From: Coriobacteriales bacterium
GTDB lineage: Bacteria > Actinomycetota > Coriobacteriia > Coriobacteriales > UBA8131
Reading direction: 5' to 3'
NCBI GenBank assembly: GCA_031256715.1
Contig: JAIRQA010000073.1
Location: 1 to 42,952 of the forward strand
DNA: 42,952 bases
This document shows positions 20,328-30,551 of this stretch, in pieces. The position numbers and the translations under genes were made by a program. Each line of letters begins with the position of its first letter. The stretch's first letter is position 1. Under the pieces are notes generated by a model. It searched no databases. It saw only the letters and a program-made list of their open reading frames with translations, and was not told where the DNA came from.

Positions 20328-21080
20328 CTATTCCTGCGTAAGCACCACAGGTCCATTGGCTGTTATCGCTATAGTCTTCTCGAAATGAGCAGACATACTG
20401 CCATCTTCGGTAAAAACAGTCCATCCATCTGCAAATGGGCCTTTTGTACGATGTGTGCCAACATTAATCATTGGTTCAATGGCAATCACCATACCAACCT
20501 TAAGCTTTGGCCCTACACCCTTACGACCAAAATTTGGAACATTTGGGTCTTCGTGCATGTCGCGGCCGATGCCATGACCAACATATTCTCGCACTACAGA
20601 AAATCCTGCCTGCTCGGCCACAGTTTGCACAGCATAGCCAATATCGCCAACATGAAAACCAGCTAGTGCAGCGTTAATGCCTGCCCACATGCTTTGCTCT
20701 GTCGCATCAAGCAGATGCTGTGTCTGAGGCAATATCTTACCAACAGCAAATGTTGCGGCGTTATCACCAACCCAACCACCAACAATAGCGCCAGTATCTA
20801 TAGATATGATGTCGCCTTCCTGCAATATCACATCACAGGAAGGTACCCCATGCACAACCTGATCGTTAATAGAAGCACAAATAGTTCCCGAAAAGCCATT
20901 ATAGCCCTTAAAAGCAGGAATGGCACCTTCCATGCGTATCAGATTTTCTGCAAAACGGTCTAGCTCAGCAGTGCTAATTCCAGGACGCACTAGCTCACCG
21001 GTCTTGCGTAGCGCCTTAGCACTCACACGACCAGCTTCTTTCATTGCCTCAATCTCGTCTGCAGACTTAAGTTTTATCAA
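20328..21080 (-). CDS. map: Type I methionine aminopeptidase
   Basis: This 250-residue enzyme removes the N-terminal Met from new proteins. All metal and catalytic ligands are present: His77, Asp95, Asp106, His169, Glu202 and Glu234. The start is TTG, with AAGGAAG 6 nt upstream. It follows adk by 51 bp, the classical secY-adk-map order, but the usual infA-rpmJ genes do not follow. The 3' end (about 20253-20330) has short 15-16-bp degenerate repeats that include the stop codon. Confidence 0.96.
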   Translation of the reverse strand: MIKLKSADEIEAMKEAGRVSAKALRKTGELVRPGISTAELDRFAENLIRMEGAIPAFKGYNGFSGTICASINDQVVHGVPSCDVILQEGDIISIDTGAIVGGWVGDNAATFAVGKILPQTQHLLDATEQSMWAGINAALAGFHVGDIGYAVQTVAEQAGFSVVREYVGHGIGRDMHEDPNVPNFGRKGVGPKLKVGMVIAIEPMINVGTHRTKGPFADGWTVFTEDGSMSAHFEKTIAITANGPVVLTQE

Positions 21081-21100
21081 TCAGAACTTCCTTGCTATAA

Positions 21101-21140
21101 TCCTTGTTCTAATTCTTGTTCTAATTTTGTTCTAATTCTT
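21101..21140. repeat. 12-13-bp tandem repeats containing the adk stop codon
   Basis: Three units of TTGTTCTAATTC type run from 21101 into the end of adk. On the minus strand each unit reads AATTAGAACAA, so the stop codon TAG (21132-21134) is itself repeated. Confidence 0.85.
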
Positions 21141-21761
21141 TGCCAAAGCCGCTCTAATGTCAGCAAAAACAGTATCAACCGGCCTGTCACCGTCAACCTC
21201 TACAAGCAAATCAGCACCTTTATAGTAATCCAGTAGAGGAGCAGTAGATTTCTCGTAAACATCTAGGCGATTACGCACAGTTTCTGGTTTATCATCGTCG
21301 CGTTGATACATCTGACCACCGCATACAGGACATTCAGTTATCGCCGCAGTCCCAATATGTCCACAAGCATGACATAGACGCCGCGACGTAAGCCGCTCTA
21401 CAATCACTTCCGGGTCTACAACAACCGCAATAGCGGCATCTATATTGCGTCCAAGATCAGCGAGTTCAGATGTTAAAGCAACTGCCTGCGCCGTCGTGCG
21501 CGGAAAGCCATCCAAGATAAAGCCTTTCTCTGTGTCTTTCTCTTGAAGTCTCTCTTTTACTAAACCAATAACAACATAGTCCGGAACAAGATCGCCCTTA
21601 TCCATATATGTTTTAGCTTCTTTACCAAGTGGCGTCATGTTTTTTACGGCAGCACGCAAGATGTCGCCTGTAGAGATGTGGGCAATATCATATTCAGAAA
21701 CTAATTTAGCTGCCTGCGTTCCCTTACCTGCACCAGGTGCACCCAACAAAACGATGTTCAT
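21132..21761 (-). CDS. adk: Adenylate kinase (zinc-type lid)
   Basis: This 209-residue enzyme interconverts ATP + AMP and 2 ADP. The P-loop GAPGAGKGT is at 7-15 and the DGFPRT motif near 84-89. A long lid carries Cys130, Cys133, Cys144 and Cys147, the zinc site typical of Gram-positive enzymes. I chose ATG 21761 because AAAGGA precedes it; a longer frame from 21803 has no support. It has its own promoter candidate upstream, separating it from secY. Confidence 0.96.
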   Translation of the reverse strand: MNIVLLGAPGAGKGTQAAKLVSEYDIAHISTGDILRAAVKNMTPLGKEAKTYMDKGDLVPDYVVIGLVKERLQEKDTEKGFILDGFPRTTAQAVALTSELADLGRNIDAAIAVVVDPEVIVERLTSRRLCHACGHIGTAAITECPVCGGQMYQRDDDKPETVRNRLDVYEKSTAPLLDYYKGADLLVEVDGDRPVDTVFADIRAALAKN

Positions 21762-21805
21762 ACGATTTCCTTTCTGTTTTATTTTAAACGACAGCAAGAA
21801 CAAGT

Positions 21806-21833
21806 ATTATAAAGAACAAGTGTTATACTGCAA
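21806..21833 (-). promoter_or_regulatory. adk promoter with a duplicated -10 box
   Basis: TTGCAG (21833-21828), a 16-nt spacer and TATAAT (21811-21806) lie 45 bp before adk on the minus strand. The -10 region belongs to a perfect-length 16-bp tandem duplication (21796-21811 and 21812-21827, one mismatch), which also gives TATAAC upstream. Confidence 0.65.
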
Positions 21834-21843
21834 AACACTTTAA

Positions 21844-21859
21844 GCACATGGTCATGTGC
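21844..21859. promoter_or_regulatory. Palindrome beside the adk promoter
   Basis: GCACATG-GT-CATGTGC is a perfect 7-2-7 palindrome 10 bp upstream of the -35 box. Its placement suits an operator or activator site. The remaining secY-adk gap (21860-22195) shows no gene. Confidence 0.45.
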
Positions 21860-22195
21860 GAAAATCAAACAATATAAGTGACTGGGCTTTAAGCGCGTAC
21901 TGTAATATCCTATTCGTATTGCCGTTTAGTAACAAATTAGCTCTACCGCTAAAAACTTATTTGTGTCGCCGGTAAACAGTTTGTTAACCTCGACACTTAA
22001 TATTGTATTTGTGCCAGAGCTTAATTCTTTACATGCACTACAGCCAAAAGTCAAATTTATTCCACCGCGCAACGGCAGAATTATGAACGCAGGTAAAAAC
22101 AATCAGACAACAATCACTTTAGCGTTAGTGTTAAACCTCAAACACTATTTTGCCTAAGCCAGCGCCATTAAACGCACAGCAACAATGATAGCGAA

Positions 22196-23464
22196 CTACC
22201 TAAAGAAGCCGTCGTAGTGGTGTTGCTTTAACTGGCTTTCGACCTTGCTCATTGTGTCTAAGGCCACACCCACCATGATAAGAATAGATGTGCCACCAAA
22301 TGCCGTAATTAATGCATCTTGGGTAAAGCTAAACAGAATAGAAGGCACGACTGCTATCAGTGCAATATAGATGCCGCCTGGCAAAGTAATACGATTAAGT
22401 ATATTCTTAATGTAAGTTACTGTGTTTGTTCCAGGACGCACACCTGGAATAAAGCCACCCTGTTTGCGAAGATTGTCCGCTGTGTCATTAGGGTTAAACA
22501 CCATAGACGTATAAAAGAAGCAGAAGAAAACAATCAGCGCAAAATTTAGCACCCAGTTTAGCCAGCCGGTAGACAATGCATTAGAAAACACTGTCAGCCA
22601 TTCTACCTGAAAAAAGACAGCCAGCTGAGCCGGAAAATAAAGGATTGATGACGCAAAAATAATTGGGATTACGCCAGCACCATTAATCTTTAAAGGAATA
22701 TATGTGCTTTGTCCGCCCATGACACGCCTTCCCTGAATGCGCTTTGCATAATTTATAGGAATACGTCTCTGCGCGCGCTCGATTAAAACAATACCTGGAA
22801 TTACCGCTAGCACAACTAAAATAATTAGAACTGTCATGGCGATGCTTTGTGTCTGCGCAGAGTTAAAAATAGCACCTGGAAAACCTGCGACAATGTTAGC
22901 AAAGATGATTAGGGACATACCATTGCCAACACCACGTTGAGTAATGAGCTCGCCCATCCACATGATAAATCCAACGCCAGCGACTAGCGTAAGCACAATG
23001 ATAGCACTGGTGATGAAATATGGAATCTCAGTTGTCAATTGAACGCCATATTGGGTACTTTGAAACAAGAACAAATAACCAATGGCGTTAATGAAGCCCA
23101 ATCCAAGGCAGACATAGCGCGTTATCTGTGTAATTCTGCGTTGACCACTTTCGCCCTCGTGAGCCCAGCGTTGCAACGCTGGAATTACGCCTTGCATTAA
23201 CTGCATGATAATTGACGCAGTGATGTAAGGCATGATGCCCAATGAGAACACTGAGAAGTTAGAAAGTGCGCTTCCAGAGAACAAATTGAGCATCAAAAGC
23301 GATGGATTATTAGGGTCATTAAAGGCATTGGTGAGCGCACCCACTGGCACACCAGGAACCGGAATAAATGCCCCAAGGCGATACAAGGCAATTATCGCCA
23401 AAGTAAAAATGATCTTCTTGCGAAGATCGGGTACGCGAAACGCGTTTAGCAGTGCACTCAGCAA
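22196..23464 (-). CDS. secY: Preprotein translocase channel subunit SecY
   Basis: This 422-residue membrane protein has about ten transmembrane helices and forms the Sec channel. The N-terminal signature (KIIFTLAIIALYRLGAFIPVPGV) and plug-region residues are clear. The start codon is TTG, overlapping the end of rplO by 7 bp, so expression is coupled to the ribosomal operon. The family length is normal. Nothing links it to the adk promoter 360 bp downstream. Confidence 0.97.
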   Translation of the reverse strand: MLSALLNAFRVPDLRKKIIFTLAIIALYRLGAFIPVPGVPVGALTNAFNDPNNPSLLMLNLFSGSALSNFSVFSLGIMPYITASIIMQLMQGVIPALQRWAHEGESGQRRITQITRYVCLGLGFINAIGYLFLFQSTQYGVQLTTEIPYFITSAIIVLTLVAGVGFIMWMGELITQRGVGNGMSLIIFANIVAGFPGAIFNSAQTQSIAMTVLIILVVLAVIPGIVLIERAQRRIPINYAKRIQGRRVMGGQSTYIPLKINGAGVIPIIFASSILYFPAQLAVFFQVEWLTVFSNALSTGWLNWVLNFALIVFFCFFYTSMVFNPNDTADNLRKQGGFIPGVRPGTNTVTYIKNILNRITLPGGIYIALIAVVPSILFSFTQDALITAFGGTSILIMVGVALDTMSKVESQLKQHHYDGFFR

Positions 23465-23907
23465 GGTGCTTCTACCTTCCCTCCGGCGGCGGAGATCTTC
23501 TCAGCCGCACTGGCCGATACTTTGTCAACCTTAACGGTTATGTTCTTTGTAAGTGTACCATTTCCTAGAATTTTTACCAAGACAGAATTATTTTTAATAA
23601 CGCCTTTGTTTACTAATGCGTCCGCGTCTACAACATCACCGTTATTAAAGAGAGCATCTAAGCGGTCGATATTTACTGCCGTATATTGCACCCTGTTAAT
23701 GTTTCTGAAACCTGGGAGCTTGGGTAAACGACGTGCAAGAGGTGTCTGACCACCCTCGAAACCATTGGATTTTGCCCCACCAGCACGTGATTTCTGTCCA
23801 TTGTAGCCACGACCAGATGTCTTGCCAGTGCCAGAAGCATGACCGCGCCCAACACGCTTACGTGCGCGGGTAGAGCCTGGAGCTGGCGCCAAATCATGAA
23901 GCTGCAT
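23458..23907 (-). CDS. rplO: 50S ribosomal protein L15
   Basis: This 149-residue large-subunit protein has the Gly/Arg-rich N-terminus (RVGRGHASGTGKTSGRG) that threads into 23S rRNA. The C-terminal globular part ends in the conserved VSASAAEKISAAGG segment. It starts immediately after rpmD and its end overlaps secY. Confidence 0.97.
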   Translation of the reverse strand: MQLHDLAPAPGSTRARKRVGRGHASGTGKTSGRGYNGQKSRAGGAKSNGFEGGQTPLARRLPKLPGFRNINRVQYTAVNIDRLDALFNNGDVVDADALVNKGVIKNNSVLVKILGNGTLTKNITVKVDKVSASAAEKISAAGGKVEAPC

Positions 23908-24123
23908 CTAAATCTCCTCTACCTCTACAAGGTGCTTGACCTTGAATATCATTCCGCGAACGGCAGGATTATCTACCTGTTCGATCGTTTTACCTATTTT
24001 TCCTAATCCTAAGGCGCGTATAGTCCTAGCCTGATCTGACTTAAAGCCAATCGTGCTTTTTGTTTGGGTGATTCTAAGCGTCTTTGGAACTGCTTTTTTC
24101 TTTGCTGCTGATGCTGCGGGCAT
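23908..24123 (-). CDS. rpmD: 50S ribosomal protein L30
   Basis: This 71-residue L30 has a short Ala/Lys-rich N-terminal extension before the LRITQTKSTIG core. ATG 24123 overlaps the rpsE stop codon (TAATG) and has GGAGAAGG upstream within rpsE, so the start is secure; a longer frame to 24141 is not needed. Confidence 0.95.
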   Translation of the reverse strand: MPAASAAKKKAVPKTLRITQTKSTIGFKSDQARTIRALGLGKIGKTIEQVDNPAVRGMIFKVKHLVEVEEI

Positions 24124-24656
24124 TATACCTTCTCCTTCCAACCATAGATGCTCGCTACAGACATATCACGGCGGCGAGCAACATCATTAGGACTGCTTAG
24201 TGAACGCAGACCCTCTGCAGCCGCCTTAACAATATTCATAGCATTGTTGGTGCCCAATGACTTCGACAAAACGTTCTTTACTCCAGCAAGCTCTAATAAA
24301 GCTCTAACCGGACCGCCAGCAATTACGCCGGTACCAGGTGTCGCAGGCTTAAGTAACACTTTACCGGCGCCATAGATTCCTAACACCTCGTGCGGTAACG
24401 TCCCCTCCGCGTTGAGCGGAACACTGAACATATTTTTCTTGGCATCCTCCACGCCTTTTTTAATTGCAATAGGCACTTCCTGACTTTTGCCCATTCCAAC
24501 GCCAACGCGACCTTCACCATCGCCAACAACCACTAGTGCTGTCAGGGCAAAGCGCCTACCGCCCTTAACAACCTTAGAAACACGATTAATGTAAACCACG
24601 CGCTCTTGAAGTTCAGGAACCTCGGCTCTATCTCTTGAGTCTCTTGGCATACTCAC
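24123..24656 (-). CDS. rpsE: 30S ribosomal protein S5
   Basis: This 177-residue S5 has the RNA-binding region near [16 protein letters not shown] and the C-terminal domain with [13 protein letters not shown]5 helps decoding fidelity and mRNA unwinding at the entry tunnel. It is 9 bp downstream of rplR and coupled to rpmD. Confidence 0.97.
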   Translation of the reverse strand: MSMPRDSRDRAEVPELQERVVYINRVSKVVKGGRRFALTALVVVGDGEGRVGVGMGKSQEVPIAIKKGVEDAKKNMFSVPLNAEGTLPHEVLGIYGAGKVLLKPATPGTGVIAGGPVRALLELAGVKNVLSKSLGTNNAMNIVKAAAEGLRSLSSPNDVARRRDMSVASIYGWKEKV

Positions 24657-24665
24657 ACACCTTTC

Positions 24666-25037
24666 CTAGATTTGAAGTCCGGCTTCGCGCGCACCATCTG
24701 CCAGTGCCTTTACACGTCCGTGATAAAGGTGGCCGCCGCGATCGAATACCACTGCAGTAATATTATTGTCAATTGCACGTTTACCAATAAGCTCGCCAAC
24801 AAATGATGCGCCATTAACTGTTGCACCGTTCAGCTCGGCTTTGGCCTTAAATTCTGGGTCTAGCGATGACGCGCTAACAAGCGTCTTTCCGGCAACATCG
24901 TCAATAACCTGAGCATATATATTCTCATTTGAGCGCGTCACACGTAAGCGTGGGCAATCTGCTGTGCCACTAATCTTGCCACGCACGCGGCGCTGACGAC
25001 GCTTTAATCCCGCTGCTTTGGCCTTCAGTTTATCCAT
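24666..25037 (-). CDS. rplR: 50S ribosomal protein L18
   Basis: This 123-residue L18 binds 5S rRNA. It shows the basic N-terminus ([12 protein letters not shown]), the [18 protein letters not shown] core and the C-terminal [20 protein letters not shown] signature. The start follows rplF by 57 bp. Confidence 0.97.
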   Translation of the reverse strand: MDKLKAKAAGLKRRQRRVRGKISGTADCPRLRVTRSNENIYAQVIDDVAGKTLVSASSLDPEFKAKAELNGATVNGASFVGELIGKRAIDNNITAVVFDRGGHLYHGRVKALADGAREAGLQI

Positions 25038-25094
25038 TTCATACCTTTCCTACAATCAATCTTAGATCTGGACTCTATGCGCAATCAGAGCAGA

Positions 25095-25634
25095 CTAGTT
25101 GCCAGCTGCCTTACCAAGCTTACGGCGCACATACTCGCCCTCATAGCGAATACCCTTGCCCTTGTAAGGCTCTGGCTTGCGCCACTTACGAATATCGGCA
25201 GCAATCTGACCAACCTGCTGCTTGTCTATACCGTTTACCGTTATCTGCGTTGGCGCCGGAACCTCAAAAGAAATTCCCTCTGGCGCTTGCACAAGCACAG
25301 GGTGAGAATAACCCAGCTGTAGCTCAAGGTCATTGCCTTTTAGCGCAGCACGATAACCAACACCAATAATTTCCAGTTTCTTAAAGAAACCACTGCTTAC
25401 ACCAACTACCATATTGCTAAGCAGAGTGCGAGAAAGCCCATGAGCGCTTCGCGCCTCACGGCTATCGTCTATGCGCTCAACTAACAAAACATCGCCATCC
25501 TGCTTAATGGTAACGTATTTTAAAAACTCTTGTGAAAGTTGTCCTTTAGAACCTTTCACTTTCACCAACTGGCCATCAATCGTAACTTCTACTCCGGCTG
25601 GAACCGGAATCGGCTGTTTGCCAATACGCGACAT
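25095..25634 (-). CDS. rplF: 50S ribosomal protein L6
   Basis: This 179-residue L6 begins [12 protein letters not shown] and ends with the conserved [24 protein letters not shown] segment. It binds near the factor-binding centre of 23S rRNA. It lies 30 bp after rpsH. Confidence 0.97.
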   Translation of the reverse strand: MSRIGKQPIPVPAGVEVTIDGQLVKVKGSKGQLSQEFLKYVTIKQDGDVLLVERIDDSREARSAHGLSRTLLSNMVVGVSSGFFKKLEIIGVGYRAALKGNDLELQLGYSHPVLVQAPEGISFEVPAPTQITVNGIDKQQVGQIAADIRKWRKPEPYKGKGIRYEGEYVRRKLGKAAGN

Positions 25635-25664
25635 TATGCCACCTACCTTTCCGTTTTCCTGCCG

Positions 25665-26063
25665 CTACCAAATATAAGCGAGAATTTCGCCACCAACACC
25701 AGCTTTGCGGGCATCGCGGTCTGTCATTACACCCTTAGATGTCGAAACCACAGCAGTGCCCAAGCCACCTAAAACTCGCGGCAAATCATCCTTGCCAGCA
25801 TACACGCGTAGACCTGGCTTAGAGATGCGTTTTAGCCCACGTATAATTTTTTCTCTTTTCTCGCCATACTTCAAAGTAATCTCTAAAGTGCCAACTGGCA
25901 CACTATCTATGACCTCAAAGTCTACAATGTAGCCCTCTTCTTTCAGGATGCGGGCAATCTCTACCAGCTTTTTACTGGAAGGCATTGCCACTTTCTCCTT
26001 GCTCGCGGAATTCGCATTGCGCACCCTAGTGAGCATATCCGCTATGGGGTCTGTCATTGACAT
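25665..26063 (-). CDS. rpsH: 30S ribosomal protein S8
   Basis: This 132-residue S8 has [15 protein letters not shown] at the start and the [22 protein letters not shown] signature at the end. AAGGAG is 7 nt before the ATG. In many bacteria S8 represses the spc operon; no S8-binding mimic was identified here. A 208-bp spacer, long for this operon, separates it from rpsZ. Confidence 0.97.
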   Translation of the reverse strand: MSMTDPIADMLTRVRNANSASKEKVAMPSSKKLVEIARILKEEGYIVDFEVIDSVPVGTLEITLKYGEKREKIIRGLKRISKPGLRVYAGKDDLPRVLGGLGTAVVSTSKGVMTDRDARKAGVGGEILAYIW

Positions 26064-26271
26064 CTTACTACTCCTTCTTACAGATTTGTTTGTTTCTTTG
26101 TCAGGGATGATCCATCTAGCTGGTTCGCCTGCGCCCGTAGCACCTGCGCCTTGCCCGACAGCCTGCCATAGTGTACTAGCATAATAACATGCTGCATTGC
26201 TTTATCTTTATGTTGAGAAAACCGCAGCTGATCTTAAGCACACGTCTATCGCAAACGACAAGGTAATAACC

Positions 26272-26457
26272 CTACCAGCTTGCCTTTGTTACACCAGGCA
26301 GCTCGCCTCGGCTTGCAAGCTCGCGCAAACAAATGCGGCACAAACCAAACTGACGATAGTACGCTCTTGGTCTACCACAGCGTGTGCAACGGTTGTGCTG
26401 GCGCGAAGAGAACTTTGGCTCTCGCTTTGCCTTGGCTATCATCGACTTCTTTGCCAT
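26272..26457 (-). CDS. rpsZ: 30S ribosomal protein S14, zinc-type
   Basis: This 61-residue short S14 carries a zinc ribbon: Cys24-x2-Cys27 and Cys40-x2-Cys43. Such C+ forms occur in Gram-positive and other bacteria, unlike the longer zinc-free S14. It follows rplE by 24 bp. Confidence 0.97.
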   Translation of the reverse strand: MAKKSMIAKAKREPKFSSRQHNRCTRCGRPRAYYRQFGLCRICLRELASRGELPGVTKASW

Positions 26458-26481
26458 TAATAAATCCTTTCAGCTTTCAGC

Positions 26482-27027
26482 TTACTGCCTCTTAAATGGG
26501 AAACCCAGTGCATCCAATAATGCCTTGCCATCAGTGTCATTTTCTGCAGATGTTACAAAGGTGATATCCATACCACGAGTTCTGTCTACCTTATCGTAAT
26601 CTATCTCTGTAAAAATTAACTGCTCGGTAATACCCAATGTATAGTTACCACGTCCATCGAAGCTCTCGGCAGGTATGCCGCGGAAATCGCGAACGCGAGG
26701 TATTGCTGTAGAAAGTAGACGATCCAAAAACTCCCACATGCGTTCGCCACGCAATGTCACCTTAGCGCCAATGGGCATGCCTGCGCGCAGTTTAAAATTG
26801 GCGATAGACTTGCGTGCGCGGCAAATACGAGGCTGCTGACCAGTAATAATGCGCAGGTCAGAGACGGCAGCATCAATTTGCTTTGCGTCTTGTGCCGCAG
26901 AACCAACGCCCATGTTAACCACGATCTTCTCTAAACGAGGAACCTGATTAACATTACCTTTCTGAAGATTATCCTTCAGCTTTGGTACTATTTCTGTCTT
27001 GTACTTCTCTTTTAGCCTTGCTGTCAT
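26482..27027 (-). CDS. rplE: 50S ribosomal protein L5
   Basis: This L5 (181 residues from ATG 27027, or 187 from ATG 27045) binds 5S r[32 protein letters not shown] and the C-terminal [23 protein letters not shown] are all present. I prefer 27027 because AGGA lies just upstream, while the earlier ATG has none. Two 17-bp repeats (about 27052-27085) lie between it and rplX. Confidence 0.95.
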   Translation of the reverse strand: MTARLKEKYKTEIVPKLKDNLQKGNVNQVPRLEKIVVNMGVGSAAQDAKQIDAAVSDLRIITGQQPRICRARKSIANFKLRAGMPIGAKVTLRGERMWEFLDRLLSTAIPRVRDFRGIPAESFDGRGNYTLGITEQLIFTEIDYDKVDRTRGMDITFVTSAENDTDGKALLDALGFPFKRQ

Positions 27028-27089
27028 TACTTCCTGCTTTCTCATGGTAAATTAAGAACAAACCATGCCTTAAGAAAAAACCATGTTAA

Positions 27090-27410
27090 CTAATCAATTG
27101 CCTTGCCGCACTTCTTACAGATGCGCAGCTTTTTGCCATCTTCGACCTTTTTGGCAATGCGCGTGGGCTTACTGCATTTGGGGCAGACAAGCATTACAGT
27201 AGAAACATGAATTGGTTTCTCGATGCTTATGATGCCACCTTGGGGGTTATCACGAGTTGGCCGCTGTGCCTTCTTGGCAACAGCTACCTTCTCGACAACA
27301 ACCTTGCGACTTTGCGGCAAGGCACGCATAACCGGCCCTGTGACTCCCTTGTCCTTGCCAGAAATCACCAGGACTGTATCGCCCTTATGGATTCTCATAC
27401 TATTACTCAT
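27090..27410 (-). CDS. rplX: 50S ribosomal protein L24
   Basis: This 106-residue L24 has the KOW segment (HKGDTVLVISGKDKG) and a C-terminal zinc-ribbon-like pair (CPKC and CKKC). GAGG is 7 nt before the start. A 177-bp non-coding spacer with several AT-rich hairpins separates it from rplN. Confidence 0.96.
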   Translation of the reverse strand: MSNSMRIHKGDTVLVISGKDKGVTGPVMRALPQSRKVVVEKVAVAKKAQRPTRDNPQGGIISIEKPIHVSTVMLVCPKCSKPTRIAKKVEDGKKLRICKKCGKAID

Positions 27411-27587
27411 CTATCATCCTCTACAATCCTGGGATTATGCGCAACCCCAAATCCGTTCCTATTTGCCATTTCCAGTTTAAAGCAACCAGAGTAGCAAAGA
27501 CTTAATGCAAAGAGCTTTATAAATGCATCTCGTGCTCTTTAAAAAACTTTCTGTGTCTATAAGTAAGACGCAGCAAGCAATGACTTG

Positions 27588-27956
27588 CTAAAGTGTCTCT
27601 GGAGCCAACGAGACTATCTTCATATAACGCTTGTCACGAAGTTCACGAGCAACCGGCCCAAAAATACGTGTTCCGCGAGGACCGCCCTGACCATCAATAA
27701 CAACAGCAGCATTCTGATCAAACTTAATGTAGCTGCCGTCTTTGCGTCGCACTTCCTTCTTTACACGAACGATAACGCAACGCACTACCTCGCCCTTCTT
27801 AACGTTACCGTTAGGAGTGGCTTCTTTAACTGCACAGACAATGACATCGCCAAGACTGGCATAGCGCCGCTTAGAGCCGCCTAACACTTTGATGCACTGT
27901 ACCTTACGCGCACCAGAGTTATCGGCAACCGTGAGCATTGTTTCTACTTGTATCAT
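27588..27956 (-). CDS. rplN: 50S ribosomal protein L14
   Basis: This 122-residue L14 begins [16 protein letters not shown] and ends with the conserved [25 protein letters not shown] precedes the start. It lies 189 bp from rpsQ, a long gap where neighbours are usually nearly contiguous. Confidence 0.97.
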   Translation of the reverse strand: MIQVETMLTVADNSGARKVQCIKVLGGSKRRYASLGDVIVCAVKEATPNGNVKKGEVVRCVIVRVKKEVRRKDGSYIKFDQNAAVVIDGQGGPRGTRIFGPVARELRDKRYMKIVSLAPETL

Positions 27957-28118
27957 CTAAATCTTCCTCTCGGCTTGTCTTGTCACTTATTTCGCAAAGT
28001 TGCATTGCAAAAAATGTCACATACTTTCCTATTCGCGTCTAACAACGCTGCTGTCATTATGCACGAACAATTATGCGTGAGCATCTTAGCGCTAAACATT
28101 AAAGACAACCCAACTTTC

Positions 28119-28153
28119 CTACTTATCCTACTTATCCTATTTGCCTTATTTGG
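28119..28153. repeat. 9-bp tandem repeats at the rpsQ stop codon
   Basis: Units CCTACTTAT at 28119 and 28128 and degenerate copies at about 28137 and 28144 run into the rpsQ stop. On the minus strand they read GATAAGTAG, GATAAGTAG, GCAAATAG and CCAAATAA, so each unit contains a stop triplet. Confidence 0.7.
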
Positions 28154-28520
28154 CTTTCTCGGTTATCTCTAGCAATCGCCATCTTTTTAATTTAGAAATT
28201 GGACGCGTCTCCATAATAGTCACAACATCGCCTAAACCAGCAATGTTGTTTTCATCATGAGCATGAAACTTCTTCGTACGCGTCATCATCTTTCCGTAGA
28301 TGGGATGAGGCTTGCGTTCTTTAATTTCTACTACGCAGGTTTTATCGCCGGCAGCAGACACAACCACGCCTTGGCGCACCTTACGTTGACCACGTGAACT
28401 TTTGCTGTCGGCGTTAGCACTAGCAAAAGCAGGTGCAGGTTGACCGTTACCTAAAGCAAAATCTACTACAGAAGGAGTCTTCGCAGGCTCAACAGTCTCA
28501 TTTATTTCTACTTCGTTCAT
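28146..28520 (-). CDS. rpsQ: 30S ribosomal protein S17 with N-terminal extension
   Basis: The core S17 fold begins near residue 45 ([19 protein letters not shown]) and ends with the usual EITEKAK. The 44 preceding residues are an Ala/Glu/Pro/Asn-rich extension, so this is 124 residues against about 85 typical. The ATG at 28520 has a purine-rich GGA upstream, and no better internal start exists near residue 45. S17 binds 16S rRNA early in 30S assembly. Confidence 0.95.
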   Translation of the reverse strand: MNEVEINETVEPAKTPSVVDFALGNGQPAPAFASANADSKSSRGQRKVRQGVVVSAAGDKTCVVEIKERKPHPIYGKMMTRTKKFHAHDENNIAGLGDVVTIMETRPISKLKRWRLLEITEKAK

Positions 28521-28537
28521 ACCTAATCCGTCCTTTA

Positions 28538-28750
28538 CTAGCTTGCCAGCTCGATAGCAACATCAAGCTCACGGGCACGGATTTCTGTAAGGAGACGAGC
28601 AATATCCTTCTTCACCTGCTTGATGCGAGCCGTGTTGTCAAGTTGGCTAGTCGCCATCTGAAAACGCAGGTTAAACAGTTCCGTACGATTGTCCTTGAGT
28701 TGAACCTTTAAATCATCGTTGCTTAAATCGCGAATGTCTTTAGCTTTCAT
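28538..28750 (-). CDS. rpmC: 50S ribosomal protein L29
   Basis: This 70-residue L29 forms two helices at the exit of the peptide tunnel and opens with [14 protein letters not shown]. Its ATG overlaps the rplP stop by 4 bp (ATGA), a coupled start. Confidence 0.97.
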   Translation of the reverse strand: MKAKDIRDLSNDDLKVQLKDNRTELFNLRFQMATSQLDNTARIKQVKKDIARLLTEIRARELDVAIELAS

Positions 28751-29175
28751 TTTTCCTCCCCGTCGCTAACTTGGCGGGTAACAATCTTGCACTTAATTGG
28801 CAGTTTCTGAATTGCCAGACGCAATGCTTCTACTGCAACTTCATGGTCTACATCGGCAATCTCAAACATTATGCGGCCTGGTTTAACAACAGCCACCCAC
28901 TCTTCGGGATTACCCTTACCAGAACCCATGCGGGTTTCGGCAGGTTTTTTTGTGATAGGCTTGTCCGGAAAAATATTTATCCAAACACGACCACCACGCT
29001 TCATGTAACGTGTCATAGCAATACGGGCGGCCTCAATCTGGCGGTTAGTAATCCAGTGAGCTTCCAATGCCTTAATGCCATAGGTACCAAAATTTAATTC
29101 GGTTCCACCTTTGGCAGTGCCTCTCATCGAGCCACGTTGCACCTTACGATGCTTCACGCGCTTAGGAATTAACAT
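28747..29175 (-). CDS. rplP: 50S ribosomal protein L16
   Basis: This 142-residue L16 starts [15 protein letters not shown] and contains [28 protein letters not shown]16 is near the peptidyl-transferase and tRNA A-site region. Two bases separate it from rpsC. Confidence 0.98.
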   Translation of the reverse strand: MLIPKRVKHRKVQRGSMRGTAKGGTELNFGTYGIKALEAHWITNRQIEAARIAMTRYMKRGGRVWINIFPDKPITKKPAETRMGSGKGNPEEWVAVVKPGRIMFEIADVDHEVAVEALRLAIQKLPIKCKIVTRQVSDGEEK

Positions 29176-29177
29176 GA

Positions 29178-29933
29178 TTACCTTTCTCCCTTCCTGCGAG
29201 GACGCTGTGGGCGTGAAGAGCCCTCAAGCGCCGGCTCGGGTGTAGGCATACCGGGAAGTTTTTCTCCATGATAAACCCAGACCTTTACACCTATAGAGCC
29301 CATGGTTGTTGCCGATGTGGCAAAACCATAATCGATTTTTGCACGTAAGGTATGCAATGGAACGCGTCCCTCGCGATACCATTCACGACGACTCATCTCG
29401 GCACCGCCAAGGCGTCCAGAGCACTGAATCCTGATACCCTTAGCACCGCTTTTTATAGCGCCTTGAACTGCTTTGCGCATAGCGCGACGGAAAGCAACGC
29501 GCGCTTCCAGTTGCTCGGCAATAGATTGCGCTATTAGCACTGCATCCAACTCGGGACGTTTTACTTCTACTACATCTACATTTACATGATTTCCGGCAAT
29601 CTTTTCTAGATCCTTGCGCAACTCATCAATCTTTGCACCTTTTGGACCTATAACGATACCAGGACGAGCAGTTGTGATAATTACCTTCACCTTGTCGCCA
29701 GCACGCTCAATCTCGATCTTAGAAATTGCCGGATTAGACTTTTCTTTGTCCTTGCGGCTGGCAAACTTATCCTGACCTTTACTCGCGCCAGAAAACGAAT
29801 ATTCGTTTAAATATTTGCGCAAGGCAAGGTCGTTCTCTAGGGTTTGCGCGTACTTGGCACCACTGAACCAACGACTACGCCATTGCTCTGTAATACCCAG
29901 ACGAAAACCAGTTGGATAAACTTTCTGACCCAT
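29178..29933 (-). CDS. rpsC: 30S ribosomal protein S3
   Basis: This 251-residue S3 has [14 protein letters not shown] at the start, the KH-type [17 protein letters not shown] segment and the conserved C-terminal [15 protein letters not shown]3 sits at the mRNA entry site. The tail is basic and slightly extended. The gene follows rplV by 3 bp. Confidence 0.97.
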   Translation of the reverse strand: MGQKVYPTGFRLGITEQWRSRWFSGAKYAQTLENDLALRKYLNEYSFSGASKGQDKFASRKDKEKSNPAISKIEIERAGDKVKVIITTARPGIVIGPKGAKIDELRKDLEKIAGNHVNVDVVEVKRPELDAVLIAQSIAEQLEARVAFRRAMRKAVQGAIKSGAKGIRIQCSGRLGGAEMSRREWYREGRVPLHTLRAKIDYGFATSATTMGSIGVKVWVYHGEKLPGMPTPEPALEGSSRPQRPRRKGER

Positions 29934-29936
29934 ACC

Positions 29937-30275
29937 TTAGGCCTCGCTTTCTGTGCCGACAATAACAGTAATGTGACAAGTACGCTTGTTTATACGCGAT
30001 GCCGAACCCTTCGCGCGCGGACGTATGCGCTTCAAAGTAGGGCCTTCATCAGCATAAGTCTTGGTGACTCGCAAATTCTCTGCACGAACACCATCGCGTT
30101 CGGCATTGGCAATGGCGCTATTAAGGCACTTCTCAACAACTTCCGCAACATTACGCTCAGAAAACTTTAGTATCTCGCGGGCGCGTACAACCTGTTTCCC
30201 ACGAATCAAATCTATGACCATGCGCGCCTTGCGCGGAGAAACCCGCACATAACGGGCAACTGCTCTGGCTTCCAT
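29937..30275 (-). CDS. rplV: 50S ribosomal protein L22
   Basis: This 112-residue L22 includes [21 protein letters not shown] and the beta-hairpin region [20 protein letters not shown] that lines the peptide exit tunnel. The macrolide-contact loop looks normal in length. Confidence 0.97.
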   Translation of the reverse strand: MEARAVARYVRVSPRKARMVIDLIRGKQVVRAREILKFSERNVAEVVEKCLNSAIANAERDGVRAENLRVTKTYADEGPTLKRIRPRAKGSASRINKRTCHITVIVGTESEA

Positions 30276-30278
30276 TGC

Positions 30279-30551
30279 TTACCTCTTCTTCTTATCTGCC
30301 GCATGACCGCGGAAGGTGCGTGTCACAGCGAATTCGCCCAACTTGTGTCCAACCATGCTCTCTGTCACATATACAGGCACATGCTTGCGTCCATCATGCA
30401 CCGCAATGGTGTGTCCAACCATTTCGGGAAAGATTGTGGATGCCCGCGACCAGGTCTTAATGACGTTTTTATTGCCCTCGGCGTTCATCTTATTAATGCG
30501 CTCCAAGAGCCTAGGCTCTACGAAAGGGCCCTTTTTCAGGCTTCTACTCAT
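30279..30551 (-). CDS. rpsS: 30S ribosomal protein S19
   Basis: This 90-residue S19 begins [19 protein letters not shown] and keeps the [16 protein letters not shown] signature. S19 and S13 form the 30S head. It starts directly after rplB. Confidence 0.97.
   Translation of the reverse strand: MSRSLKKGPFVEPRLLERINKMNAEGNKNVIKTWSRASTIFPEMVGHTIAVHDGRKHVPVYVTESMVGHKLGEFAVTRTFRGHAADKKKR

Noticed and set aside
27983-28099. 38-codon frame in the rpsQ-rplN spacer
   Set aside because: It has an ATG but no Shine-Dalgarno sequence or recognisable product.
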